From Rhodanobacteraceae bacterium (GTDB taxonomy: Bacteria > Pseudomonadota > Gammaproteobacteria > Xanthomonadales > Rhodanobacteraceae): DNA of 10,181 nt. Shown in pieces: positions 1-7,427 of the stretch; the stretch's first letter is position 1, and each line of letters starts with the position of its first letter. Below the pieces are notes generated by a model. It ran no database searches, was not told the DNA's origin, and saw only the letters and a program-made list of their open reading frames with translations. The DNA is taken from assembly GCA_025924775.1 (NCBI GenBank), contig JAICHS010000072.1, positions 1 through 10,181 on the forward strand, written 5' to 3'. The position numbers were made by a program, and so were the translations under genes.

Positions 1-1635
1 CAACCCAAGGGCCGGCAGGTGGAGCCCGCGGCACTCGCGGCGGTGCGCGAAGCCCTGGGCGACATGCCGCGCCGGCGCGACATGCTGCTGGAAGGCCTGC
101 ATCGCATCAACGACCGCTTCGGCTGCCTGCGGGTCGAGCACCTGACGGCGTTCGCCGACGAGTTGCGGCTGTCGCTGACCGAGGTCTACGAGGTGGCGAC
201 GTTCTACCACCACTTCGACATCATCCGCGATCCCGCGGTCGAACCGCCGGCGCTGACCGTGCGCGTGTGCGATTCGGTGTCCTGCGCGATGTGCGGGTCG
301 GAACAGTTGATCGAATCGCTGAAGGGCAAGCTGGGCGCGAACGTGCGCATCCAGCGGGTGCCGTGCGTGGGTCGCTGCGCGGATGCGCCGGTCGCGATCT
401 GCGGGCAGAAACCCGTGCCCGCCGCCACCGTCGAACGCGTCGCCGCGGCGGCGAACGCGCACGACGTCGCGCCGGAAGCGATCACGCCCATCGGCTACGC
501 GGAATACCGCAAGCACGGCGGCTACGCCACCTGGGTGGAATGCGTCACCGGCAAGCGCACGCGCGAGGCGGTGCTGAAGACGATGGAAGACTCCAGCCTG
601 CGCGGTCTCGGCGGCGCGGGCTTCCCGACCGGGCGCAAGTGGCGGCTGGTGGGCAAGGAGCCGGGTCTGAAGGTGGTGGCGATCAACATCGACGAGGGCG
701 AACCCGGCACCTTCAAGGACCGCCACTTCCTCGAGCGCGACCCGCACCGCTTCCTTGAAGGCACCCTGATCGCCGCGTGGGCGATCGGCAGCCACGAGGT
801 GTACCTGTACATCCGCGACGAATACCCCGCGTGCCGGCTGATGCTGGAGCGCGAGTTGGCCGCGCTCAAGGCCGACCCACCCGCCACGTTGCCGGCGATC
901 CACCTGCGCCGCGGCGCGGGTGCTTACATCGCCGGTGAGGAATCGGCGATGATCGAGTCGATCGAGGGCAAGCGCGCGATGCCGCGGCTGCGCCCGCCGT
1001 ACGTGGCGCAGAACGGGCTGTTCGGCCTGGCGACGCTCGAGCAGAACATGGAAACCATGCACTGGGTGCGCGACGTGCTGGAAAGGGGCGCCGAGTGGTT
1101 TGCCGCGCAGGGACGCCACGGCCGCAAGGGCCTGCGCACGTTTTCGGTCAGCGGTCGGGTCAAGCAACCGGGCGTGTACCAGGCGCCCGCCGGCATCACC
1201 CTGCGCGAGCTGGTCGACGAATACTGCGGCGGCATGCAGGACGGCCACGAACTGTACGGTTACTTCCCGGGCGGCGCGTCCGGCGGCATCCTGCCGGCCG
1301 CGCAGGCGGACATTCCGCTGGATTTCGACACGTTGCAGCCCTACGGCTGCTTCATCGGTTCGGCCGCGATCATCGTGTTCTCGAAAGCCGACAAGGCGCG
1401 CGAGCTGGCGCGCAACGCGATGCGCTTTTTCTCGCACGAATCGTGCGGCCAGTGCACGCCGTGTCGCGTCGGCACGGTCAAGGCCACCGAATTGATGGGC
1501 GCCGCGCACTGGGACAAGCCGCTGATGGAAGACCTGTCGCGGGTGATGGTGGATGCCTCGATCTGCGGCCTTGGCCAGGCGGCGCCGAACACGATGAATT
1601 GCGTACTGAAATATTTTCCGGACGAGGTGGCGTGA
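1..1635 (+). CDS. fdsB: NAD-dependent formate dehydrogenase beta subunit, fused NuoE-NuoF type (5' partial)
   Basis: Diaphorase subunit that takes electrons from the formate-oxidising subunit and reduces NAD+ via FMN in the cytosol. Numbering from the GTG at 19 gives 538 residues. Residues 1-150 are a NuoE-like thioredoxin-fold [2Fe-2S] domain with ligands C84-x4-C89 and C116-x3-C120. Residues 160-538 are NuoF-like: a glycine-rich LGGAGFPTG stretch (about 198-206), an FMN/NAD segment EGEPGTFKDR (226-235), GAGAYIAGEES (299-309), and a [4Fe-4S] site C476-x2-C479-x2-C482 with C516. The frame is open to the left edge, and the residues before the GTG (PKGRQV) look like the conserved start of this family, so the true start probably lies outside the window. 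In many FdsABG enzymes the NuoE part (FdsG) is a separate gene; here it is fused. The stop overlaps the next ATG by one base. Family identity is firm; formate specificity is inferred from the catalytic gene two positions downstream. Confidence 0.93.
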   Translation, partial: QPKGRQVEPAALAAVREALGDMPRRRDMLLEGLHRINDRFGCLRVEHLTAFADELRLSLTEVYEVATFYHHFDIIRDPAVEPPALTVRVCDSVSCAMCGSEQLIESLKGKLGANVRIQRVPCVGRCADAPVAICGQKPVPAATVERVAAAANAHDVAPEAITPIGYAEYRKHGGYATWVECVTGKRTREAVLKTMEDSSLRGLGGAGFPTGRKWRLVGKEPGLKVVAINIDEGEPGTFKDRHFLERDPHRFLEGTLIAAWAIGSHEVYLYIRDEYPACRLMLERELAALKADPPATLPAIHLRRGAGAYIAGEESAMIESIEGKRAMPRLRPPYVAQNGLFGLATLEQNMETMHWVRDVLERGAEWFAAQGRHGRKGLRTFSVSGRVKQPGVYQAPAGITLRELVDEYCGGMQDGHELYGYFPGGASGGILPAAQADIPLDFDTLQPYGCFIGSAAIIVFSKADKARELARNAMRFFSHESCGQCTPCRVGTVKATELMGAAHWDKPLMEDLSRVMVDASICGLGQAAPNTMNCVLKYFPDEVA

Positions 1636-2345
1636 TGGCAGCCCAACCGCAAGACGTGCCGCAAACGGAAACCATCCGCTTCACGCTCGACGGGCAGCAG
1701 ATAGGTGCGTACGCCGACGAGACGATCTGGGAAGCGGCGCGCCGGCACGGCGTGGTGATTCCGCACCTGTGCTACAAACCCGACCAGGCGGGCCTGCGCC
1801 CCGACGGCAACTGCCGCGTGTGCATGTGCGAGGTCAAGGGCGAACGCCTGCTGCAACCCTCGTGCTGGCGCAAGCCCACCGAAGGCATGGAAGTCAGCAC
1901 GCACTCCGAGCGCGCCCTGCATTCGCAGAAGATGGTGCTGGAACTGCTGGAAGCCGACACCACCGACACCGCGTACGTCGCGGATTCGCGCCTGGACCAC
2001 TGGGCTCGGGCCTTGGGCGTGGGCAAACCGCGCTTCAGCCGCAGGGAAGAACCGCAGCCGGATTTTTCACATCCGGCCATCGCGGTCAACCTGGCCGCGT
2101 GCATCCAGTGCACGCTGTGCGTGCGCGCCTGCCGCGAAGTGCAGGGCAACGACGTGATCGGCTACGCGCTGCGCGGCGGCGAGTCCCACATCATGTTCGA
2201 CATGGACGATCCCATGGGCAACAGCACCTGCGTCGGCTGCGGCGAATGCGTGGCCGCGTGCCCGACCGGCGCGCTGTCGAACGCCGGCGTCGATCCCACG
2301 CGGCAGTGGGCATGGCAAGGGCAGGAATCGGAGGTGAAGGCATGA
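1635..2345 (+). CDS. Formate dehydrogenase iron-sulfur (electron-transfer) subunit, ferredoxin-like
   Basis: 236-residue protein that would carry electrons between the bis-MGD subunit and the diaphorase subunit. Residues about 13-90 are a plant-type [2Fe-2S] ferredoxin domain with C46, C60, C63 and C77. Residues about 147-215 hold two [4Fe-4S] motifs: C156-x2-C159-x2-C162-x3-C166 and C199-x2-C202-x2-C205-x3-C209-P. This is the layout of the N-terminal part of FdsA or NuoG, but as its own gene. The His-Cys3 [4Fe-4S] motif (H-x3-C-x2-C-x5-C) that normally sits between these domains is absent: residues 91-145 contain no cysteine. The ATG at 1635 overlaps the upstream TGA (TGATG), and a GAGGTGG at 1624-1630 precedes it at suitable spacing. 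The frame is open much further upstream, but that stretch is the shadow of the preceding gene. The stop overlaps the next start (ATGA). The role is firm from motifs and context. Confidence 0.92.
   Translation: MAAQPQDVPQTETIRFTLDGQQIGAYADETIWEAARRHGVVIPHLCYKPDQAGLRPDGNCRVCMCEVKGERLLQPSCWRKPTEGMEVSTHSERALHSQKMVLELLEADTTDTAYVADSRLDHWARALGVGKPRFSRREEPQPDFSHPAIAVNLAACIQCTLCVRACREVQGNDVIGYALRGGESHIMFDMDDPMGNSTCVGCGECVAACPTGALSNAGVDPTRQWAWQGQESEVKA
2330..2336 (+). promoter_or_regulatory. Shine-Dalgarno site fixing the start of the catalytic subunit
   Basis: GGAGGTG lies five bases before the ATG at 2342. It picks this start out of a reading frame that is open from 1769, and it sits inside the end of the preceding gene, as expected for translational coupling. 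Confidence 0.8.
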
Positions 2346-4492
2346 AACAAGTCACGACGGTCTGCCCGTATTGCGGCGTCGGTTGCCGGGTGAAGGTGAA
2401 CATTGAGGACAACCACATCGTCGGCGTGAATGGTGCCCACGGCCCGACCAACGAAGGGCGCCTGTGCGTCAAGGGCCGCTACGGGTTCGACTACTACCGG
2501 CACCCCAACCGCCTGACCAAACCCCTGATCCGCCGCAAGGACGCGCCACCCAAGTCGGCCGACCTGGTGCTGGATCCGGCCAACCCGCTCGCGGCCTTCC
2601 GCGAGGCAAGCTGGGACGAGGCGCTGGATTTCGCGGGCAACGGTCTTGCACGCATCCGCGATGCGCGCGGCCCGCAATCGCTGGTGGCGCTGGGTTGCGC
2701 CAAGGGCAGCAACGAAGAGGCGTACCTGGTGCAGAAGCTGGTGCGCACCGGCTTTCACAACAACAACATCGACCACTGCACGCGCTTGTGCCACGCGGGT
2801 TCGGTGGTGGCGCTGGGCCAATGCATCGGCAGTGGCGCGGTGACGCTGCCCGTGCGCGACGTGATGGACGCGGACTGCGTGTTCCTGATCGGCTCCAACC
2901 CGACCGTCAATCACCCGGTCGCCGCCACCTGGATCAAGAACGCGATCGACCAGCATGGCCTGAAGCTGATCATCGGCGATCCGCGCCTGCAGCAACTGTC
3001 GCGGCGCGCCTTCATGCACCTGCAGTTCACGCCGGACGCCGACGTGTCGCTGCTGAACGCGATGATCTACACGATCATCAACGAGGGCCTCACCAACGAC
3101 GCCTTCATCCGTGACCACACCGAGGGCTTCGAGGACCTGAAGCAGCACATCCAGGCCTACAGCCCGGAAGCCATGGCGCCGATCTGCGGCATTGCCGCGG
3201 AAGACATCAAGCAGGCCGCGCGCACCTACGCGACGGCCAAGAACTCGATGATCATCTGGGGCATGGGTTCGTCCCAGAGCCAGCACGGCTCGGACAACGT
3301 CCGTTGCATCATCGCGCTGGCGATGCTGACGGGTCAGGTTGGGCGGCGCGGTGCGGGGTTGCACCCCATCCGCGGGCAGAACAACGTCCAGGGCGCATCC
3401 GACATGGGCCTGATGCCGGGCAGTTTCCCGGATTACAAGAAGGTGGCCGACCCGGCGGTCAGGGCGCGCTTCGAGAAGCTGTGGGGCTGCAGCCTCAGCG
3501 CCGAAAAAGGCCTGACCTCGATGGAAATGATGGACGCGATCCTGGCCGACAAGGTGCAGGGCATGTACATCATGGGCGAAAATCCGGCGATGTCGGACGC
3601 CAACGCCTACCACGCGCGCAAGGGGCTGGCGCACCTTGAACATCTGGTGGTGCAGGACATCTTCCTGACCGAGGCGGCCTACAACGCCGACGTGGTGCTG
3701 CCCGCCAGCGTGTACTACGAAAAGACCGGCACCTTCACCAACACCGACCGCTGGGTGCAGATGGGTCGCCAGGCAATCGACCCGCCGGGCGAAGTGCGGC
3801 AGGACCTCTGGATCATCCAGGAATTGGCGCACCGCCTGGGCCTCGACTGGCACTACCAGGGTCCGGCGGAGGTGTTCAACGAAATCCGCCAGGCCTCGGC
3901 CAACATGGCGGGCATCACTTGGGAGCGGCTGGAACGCGAGAGTTCGGTGGTGTGGCCGTGCAAGCAAGAGGGCGACCCCGGCGAGGCGGTGATGTTCACG
4001 GACGGCAAGTTCAACCGGCCCAACGGCCGCGCGCTGTTCGTGCCCTGCGAGATCGTGGAACCGGACGAGCGCCCCGACGCGGACTACCCCTTCGTGCTGC
4101 TGACCGGCCGCCAGCTGGAACACTGGCATACCGGCACCATGACCCGGCGCTCCGAGGTGCTGAACGCGATCGAGCCCGACCCGGTGTGCTACATGAATCC
4201 CGCCGACCTTGCGGAGATGGGCGTGGCACCAGGCGAGCCGGTGACGCTGAAGACGCGCCGCAACACCATCGTCGCCTACGCGCGCGCCGACACCAAGGTG
4301 GCCCGGCACAACGTGTTCATGGCGTTCTGCTACTACGAGGCCGCGGCCAACCTTCTGACCAACCCCACGCTCGACCCGGAAGCCAAGATCCCGAGCCTCA
4401 AGTACTGCGGGGTGCGCGTCAGCGCGGGCGGCATCGCGGCCACGCAGACGGGCTTCAACACCCGCGTGCCGCAAACCGAAGCCGTCGCGTAG
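2342..4492 (+). CDS. fdhF: Formate dehydrogenase catalytic (alpha) subunit, molybdopterin oxidoreductase
   Basis: 716-residue enzyme oxidising formate to CO2 at a Mo/W bis-MGD centre. The N-terminus binds a [4Fe-4S] cluster through C8-x2-C11-x3-C15-x26-C42, followed by K44, the same spacing as E. coli FdhF. The active-site motif CTRLCH gives C150-H151 as the metal-ligand cysteine and catalytic His, so this is a Cys enzyme, not selenocysteine. R344 in PIRGQNNVQGASDMG matches the conserved substrate arginine. The C-terminal MGD-binding domain shows TGRQLEHWHTGTMT (588-601). The length equals the short FdhF type, not the roughly 950-residue FdsA: the N-terminal ferredoxin part is the separate upstream gene (236+716 residues together equal one FdsA). 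There is no Tat signal, and the NuoE/F-like partner implies a cytosolic NAD-linked enzyme. Chaperone fdhD and fdsD are not seen in this window. The start is set by the ATGA overlap and a strong SD. Confidence 0.95.
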   Translation: MKQVTTVCPYCGVGCRVKVNIEDNHIVGVNGAHGPTNEGRLCVKGRYGFDYYRHPNRLTKPLIRRKDAPPKSADLVLDPANPLAAFREASWDEALDFAGNGLARIRDARGPQSLVALGCAKGSNEEAYLVQKLVRTGFHNNNIDHCTRLCHAGSVVALGQCIGSGAVTLPVRDVMDADCVFLIGSNPTVNHPVAATWIKNAIDQHGLKLIIGDPRLQQLSRRAFMHLQFTPDADVSLLNAMIYTIINEGLTNDAFIRDHTEGFEDLKQHIQAYSPEAMAPICGIAAEDIKQAARTYATAKNSMIIWGMGSSQSQHGSDNVRCIIALAMLTGQVGRRGAGLHPIRGQNNVQGASDMGLMPGSFPDYKKVADPAVRARFEKLWGCSLSAEKGLTSMEMMDAILADKVQGMYIMGENPAMSDANAYHARKGLAHLEHLVVQDIFLTEAAYNADVVLPASVYYEKTGTFTNTDRWVQMGRQAIDPPGEVRQDLWIIQELAHRLGLDWHYQGPAEVFNEIRQASANMAGITWERLERESSVVWPCKQEGDPGEAVMFTDGKFNRPNGRALFVPCEIVEPDERPDADYPFVLLTGRQLEHWHTGTMTRRSEVLNAIEPDPVCYMNPADLAEMGVAPGEPVTLKTRRNTIVAYARADTKVARHNVFMAFCYYEAAANLLTNPTLDPEAKIPSLKYCGVRVSAGGIAATQTGFNTRVPQTEAVA

Positions 4493-4521
4493 TCGCCGTG
4501 GCGGCTGCGGACGGAATACGG

Positions 4522-4538
4522 GGCGCAGTCACTGCGCC
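4522..4538. terminator. Small hairpin between convergent genes
   Basis: GGCGCAG/CTGCGCC is a perfect 7-bp stem with a TCA loop. It lies in the 36-base gap and over the stop codon of the minus-strand CLC gene, 30 bases past the formate dehydrogenase stop. It could act in both directions, but neither side has a T-run, so it may be chance or a factor-dependent end. Confidence 0.3.
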
Positions 4539-5896
4539 TCGTCGTCTCGTTGCTTGGCGCGTCGGCGCCGCATCCGCCACCAGCGCAGCAGGCCGTAGGA
4601 AAGGCGCACTTTCTCCTGCCCGACCGGCAGGTCGGTGCGCGCGAAAATCCACGACGACTTGCTGAAGGCGACCTGCTGCTCGGGATACACGCTGCGGTGC
4701 CCGATGATCAGGTACGCGGCCACGCACGCGCCGGCCACGTACAGCGTGGACCCCGAGCCGAACAGCTCGATGCCCATCAGGATGGCCGCCATCGGCGCGT
4801 TGGACGCGGACGCCACCACCGCCACCAGGCCCACGGCCGCCCCTTGCGCCGCTTCCAACCCCAGCAGGTGCGCGAACGCGCCGCCCGTGATCGCGCCCAT
4901 CACGAACTGCGGCGTGACGATGCCGCCGTAGAAACCGGAACCCAACGTGACCGCGACCAGCAACGCCTTCCACAGGAACCCGAGGTAAGGCATCGGCGCG
5001 CCATCCAGCGCGCGTTCCATCACCGGCAGGCTGAGGCCAAGGTATTCGGTCGGCACCGCGATGATCAGCAGTGCCACCACCACGCCACCCAGCAGCGGCG
5101 ACAGCGGCGGCCACAATCCGAAACGCTGTTTCAGCCAGCCGAAGAACTGGCGCGAGCGCTGCAACAGCTCGACGAACAACCACGCCACCGCGCCACACAA
5201 CACCCCGATCAACACCGTCTTGAGGAACAGGACCTCGGTGAAATCACTGCTGAAAGCGATGTGGTACTGCGGATACGGCACTCCCAGGTATCTCGACACC
5301 TCGAACGACGTGACGCCCGCGACGATGCCGGGAAACAGGAAATCGTGGCGGATGCGTCCGATCGCCAGCATCTCGACGCCGTAGATCGCGCCGGCAATGG
5401 GCGTGCCGAACACGCTGGCAAAACCCGCGCTGACGCCGCACGCCAGCAGGCGTTTGCGCATCTCCTGGTTGAGGTGCAACGAACGCCCGATCGCGGCCCC
5501 AAGACTGGCGCCGATGTGCGAGCACGGACCTTCCTTGCCCGCCGATGCGCCGCAACCCAGCGTGATCAGTGCACAGACCGGCTTGATCCACATCGTGCGG
5601 AACGGCAACTTGCCGTGCTGCTCGTTGACCGCGACGATCGCGTTGTCGTTGAAGGTGCTGCGGCGCAGCTTGTAGCCGTAGTGCAACAGCAGCCCGTTGG
5701 CGAACCCACCCGCCGGCAGCAACAACGCCAGCACCCACCAGGGGACATCGTAGACGCGCCCTTCGGTCGCAAACAGGACACGCAGGAAGATCGTGCAACC
5801 CGCCCCGATGATCGCGCCCGTCCCGATCGACAGGACCAGCCATTGCACCACCGTTGCAAGCATCACCAACGGTTCGGCAAGGCTGAAGCGTCGCAT
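4529..5896 (-). CDS. CLC-family chloride channel/transporter
   Basis: 455-residue inner-membrane protein with about ten hydrophobic segments and an Arg/Lys-rich C-terminal tail. The anion-filter motif GKEGP (120-124) keeps the gating glutamate E122. GGIVTPQF (324-331) matches the GGxFxP motif, and Y404 may correspond to the filter tyrosine near the C-terminus. Two points are atypical. The canonical GSGIP filter segment is replaced by STFNDNAIVAV (80-90). The helix carrying the internal proton glutamate of E. coli ClcA (LAGILFIIEEM) reads IAGAIYGVEML here, so by eye the second of the paired glutamates is missing. Whether it is a channel or an H+/Cl- antiporter is therefore open. The start at 5896 is preferred over the in-frame ATG at 5956 because a TATAAT box (5938-5933) lies between them and the first 20 residues of the longer form are low-hydrophobicity Arg-rich sequence. 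It is not obviously linked to its neighbours. Confidence 0.9.
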   Translation of the reverse strand: MRRFSLAEPLVMLATVVQWLVLSIGTGAIIGAGCTIFLRVLFATEGRVYDVPWWVLALLLPAGGFANGLLLHYGYKLRRSTFNDNAIVAVNEQHGKLPFRTMWIKPVCALITLGCGASAGKEGPCSHIGASLGAAIGRSLHLNQEMRKRLLACGVSAGFASVFGTPIAGAIYGVEMLAIGRIRHDFLFPGIVAGVTSFEVSRYLGVPYPQYHIAFSSDFTEVLFLKTVLIGVLCGAVAWLFVELLQRSRQFFGWLKQRFGLWPPLSPLLGGVVVALLIIAVPTEYLGLSLPVMERALDGAPMPYLGFLWKALLVAVTLGSGFYGGIVTPQFVMGAITGGAFAHLLGLEAAQGAAVGLVAVVASASNAPMAAILMGIELFGSGSTLYVAGACVAAYLIIGHRSVYPEQQVAFSKSSWIFARTDLPVGQEKVRLSYGLLRWWRMRRRRAKQRDDEAQ

Positions 5897-5932
5897 GGTT
5901 GGGGCCGCCGCACCGCAAGGGTATCGCGATCG

Positions 5933-5938
5933 ATTATA
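5933..5938 (-). promoter_or_regulatory. Candidate -10 box of the CLC gene
   Basis: A perfect TATAAT on the minus strand in otherwise very GC-rich sequence, about 37 bases before the ATG at 5896. No clear -35 is visible at 16-18 bases. It supports the shorter CLC start. Confidence 0.45.
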
Positions 5939-6001
5939 TCGACCGCGGTCGCGCACCCCGGCGGCCCAGGCACGAGCACCGTGGGCTCGGGATCGTGCTG
6001 T

Positions 6002-6007
6002 TATACT
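6002..6007 (+). promoter_or_regulatory. Candidate -10 box of tRNA-Met
   Basis: TATACT lies ten bases before the first base of the mature tRNA, a common distance for a short 5' leader. No good -35 hexamer is seen, so the call rests on position and the AT-rich hexamer alone. Confidence 0.4.
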
Positions 6008-6017
6008 GGCGAGCTTT

Positions 6018-6094
6018 GGCTAGGTAGCTCAGACGGTTAGAGCGCGGCACTCATAATGCTGAGGTCGGCGGTTCGATCCCGCCTCTAGCCACCA
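6018..6094 (+). tRNA. tRNA-Met (anticodon CAT), elongator type
   Basis: 77-base tRNA with encoded CCA. The acceptor stem is GGCTAGG paired with TCTAGCC (one G-U), discriminator A. The D-arm has TAGCTCAGACGGTTAGAGC, the anticodon stem CGGCA/TGCTG encloses the loop CTCATAA, and the T-loop is GTTCGATCC. The GGCTA... acceptor and CTCATAA loop match the E. coli elongator tRNA-Met; an initiator would have a C1-A72 mismatch and GGG/CCC anticodon stem, and tRNA-Ile2 is unlikely by the same likeness. Its 3' end is a classic integrase target, and an integrase remnant follows 150 bases downstream. Confidence 0.97.
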
Positions 6095-6128
6095 TATCCC
6101 CTTCCCGCGATGTCCCGCGGTCCCCTAC

Positions 6129-6153
6129 AAGCCGCATTCTGATGCGGCTTTTT
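6129..6153 (+). terminator. Intrinsic terminator of tRNA-Met
   Basis: A 9-bp stem AAGCCGCAT/ATGCGGCTT with a TCTG loop, followed by a run of Ts (TTTTTG). It lies 35 bases after the tRNA 3' end. Confidence 0.85.
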
Positions 6154-6242
6154 GTTGACTACCATTCCCACAACATCCCCGAATAATGCTTACCTACTCC
6201 CAAAGATGGGGGCAGGATCGCGGGTAACTGAAGCGCGCTCGT

Positions 6243-6740
6243 GTGGGTTACCCCGTATTGACGTCTTCGGCCGTTACCAATGCCAAACCGCAGGCGAAGC
6301 CGTACAAGCTCGCCGACGAACGCGGGATGTTCCTGCTGGTGCAGCCGACCGGCGCGAAGTGGTGGCGCCTCAGGTACCGCTGCCCCGGCACGCACAAAGA
6401 AAACCTGCTGTCACTCGGCACCTACCCCGACGTATCGCTGAAACACGCGCGAGAAACGCGACGCGGCCCGCAAGCTGTGGCCGATGGCATCGACCCCAGC
6501 GACAAGCGCAAGGCCGAACGGATCGCGGGCGGCGAGAACTTCGAGACCGTGGCGCGTGAGTGGTACGCCACTCGCCGAACTGGAAGCCCGGGCACGCCAA
6601 CAAGGTCGTCCGGCGCTTGGAACGCGACGTGTTCCCGTGGATCGGGTCAGCCCCGGTCGCCAACATCACTGCGCCGGACGTATTGGCCGTGTTGCGCCGC
6701 ATCGACTCGCGCGGCGCACGCGACACCGCGCACATGACAA
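6243..6740 (+). pseudogene. P4-type tyrosine integrase remnant (N-terminal part only, frameshifted)
   Basis: Remnant of a prophage/island integrase of the P4/IntS family (DUF4102 arm-binding domain plus start of the core-binding domain). In one frame, from a GTG at 6243 or TTG at 6258, it reads LTSSAVTNAKPQAKPYKLAD, then FLLVQPTGAKWW, LLSLGTYPDVSLKHARE and DGIDPSDKRKAE, ending in VAREWYA. Near 6567 the likeness jumps to another frame (HSPNWKPGHANKVVRRLERD, then FPWIGSAPVANITAPDVLAV) and stops at about 6735 with DTAHM. The catalytic domain with the R-H-R-Y residues is missing altogether. Its place right behind a tRNA gene, in the same orientation, is where such integrases lie after insertion. 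It cannot encode an active recombinase. I found no second copy of the tRNA 3' end in the window, so no island boundary can be drawn. Confidence 0.88.
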
Positions 6741-7188
6741 CCCGCAACCCGTGGCCGCACAAACCAACGCGCTGGATGCGATTCTTGCCCACATGGCGCG
6801 GCACGCGAGCGTAAACGCGGGCGAATACCTGGGTGCGATGGAGGCGTACCGCCGGATCGGCGCGCTGCGGACCCTTGGTTCGTACACCGCATGGGTGTTT
6901 TCGACCGTCCGGCACGAGTGCCAGCGCCTGATGCGACAGATGCAGGGACACGCGGCGTTGCCGGATGCGGACAACGCGATGTTCGCCTACTACACCACCC
7001 CCGGTCTGCGGCTCGACCTGGCCGCAGCCATTCAGTCGTTGCCCGACAAGTACCGCGAAGCGATCGTGCTGCGCGATTTCCAGGAATATTCCATCACCGA
7101 GATCGCCCACTTCCTGCGCCTGACCCGCGAAGCCGTCAAAAGCCGCATCCACCGCGGGCGTGAAATGATCCGCGAGTACCTGCGCTGA
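6733..7188 (+). pseudogene. ECF-type sigma-70 factor, damaged in region 2
   Basis: The C-terminal part is clear. From about 6838 the protein reads MEAYRRIGALRTLGSYTAWV then RHECQRLMRQ (the end of sigma region 2). Region 4 follows with LPDKYREAIVLRDFQEYSIT, EIAHFLRLTREAVKSRIHRG and REMIREYL, a helix-turn-helix that would contact the -35 element. What precedes it (PVAAQTNALDAILAHM, from about 6747) looks like a sigma N-terminus, but the usual region 2.1/2.2 between the two is missing, suggesting an internal deletion. The 5' end merges with the integrase remnant at about 6735. ATGs at 6793 and 6838 could start a 131- or 117-residue product, with no good Shine-Dalgarno in front of either. It is probably non-functional, though a short protein with an intact region 4 could still be made. 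Confidence 0.7.
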
Positions 7189-7211
7189 GGCATCCGATTG
7201 GCGGCAACGCG

Positions 7212-7398
7212 GTCATTACTTTCGAATCCACGCTGACGTGCCCGCACTGCCAGTACCAAGAGGCTTGCCGCATGCCCGTCAAGCACGCGTCTGGTTCCGG
7301 GTGTGCCCAGCAGGTGGCGCACTGCTGCATCCGAATGCCGGCGATTGCTGCGTATTCTGTTCCGGCGACTCGGTGCCTTGTCCACCGCGTCAACGGCG
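7212..7398 (+). pseudogene. GDCCVFC-motif small Cys-rich protein, frameshifted
   Basis: Remnant of a small Cys-rich protein known from the signature GDCCVFCSYG...PCPP. The N-terminal half is in one frame (VITFESTLTCPHCQYQEACR, MP, to about 7277). The C-terminal half is in another (VWFRVCPAGGALLHPNAGDC through CVFCSGDSVPCPPRQ, about 7290-7397). A frameshift near 7275-7290 separates them. No start codon is visible in the first frame. The intact family has a CPxC zinc-ribbon-like pair followed by the GDCC motif; its function is not established. It follows the sigma factor directly, so the two may once have formed one transcription unit. Confidence 0.68.
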
Positions 7399-7427
7399 GC
7401 CAGCGGATGGATGGGGGTGCGTAAAAA

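Noticed and set aside
2162..4474. A 770-codon open frame on the minus strand opposite the formate dehydrogenase catalytic gene
   Set aside because: It is a GC-rich antisense shadow. The plus strand encodes a protein with all catalytic residues, and the antisense product is His/Arg/Val-rich with no recognisable domain.
5897..5956. A 20-residue longer N-terminus for the CLC protein (ATG at 5956)
   Set aside because: A TATAAT box lies inside this stretch, and the added residues are Arg-rich and unlike a CLC N-terminus.
4550..6040. A 496-codon open frame on the plus strand across the CLC gene
   Set aside because: The product is dominated by Arg, Gln, His and Asp with no family likeness, and the minus strand holds a clear CLC membrane protein. 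It also runs into the tRNA gene.
6075..6094. Direct repeat of the tRNA-Met 3' end (att site) elsewhere in the window
   Set aside because: No second copy of the T-arm/acceptor sequence was found by eye, so an attachment-site pair cannot be claimed.
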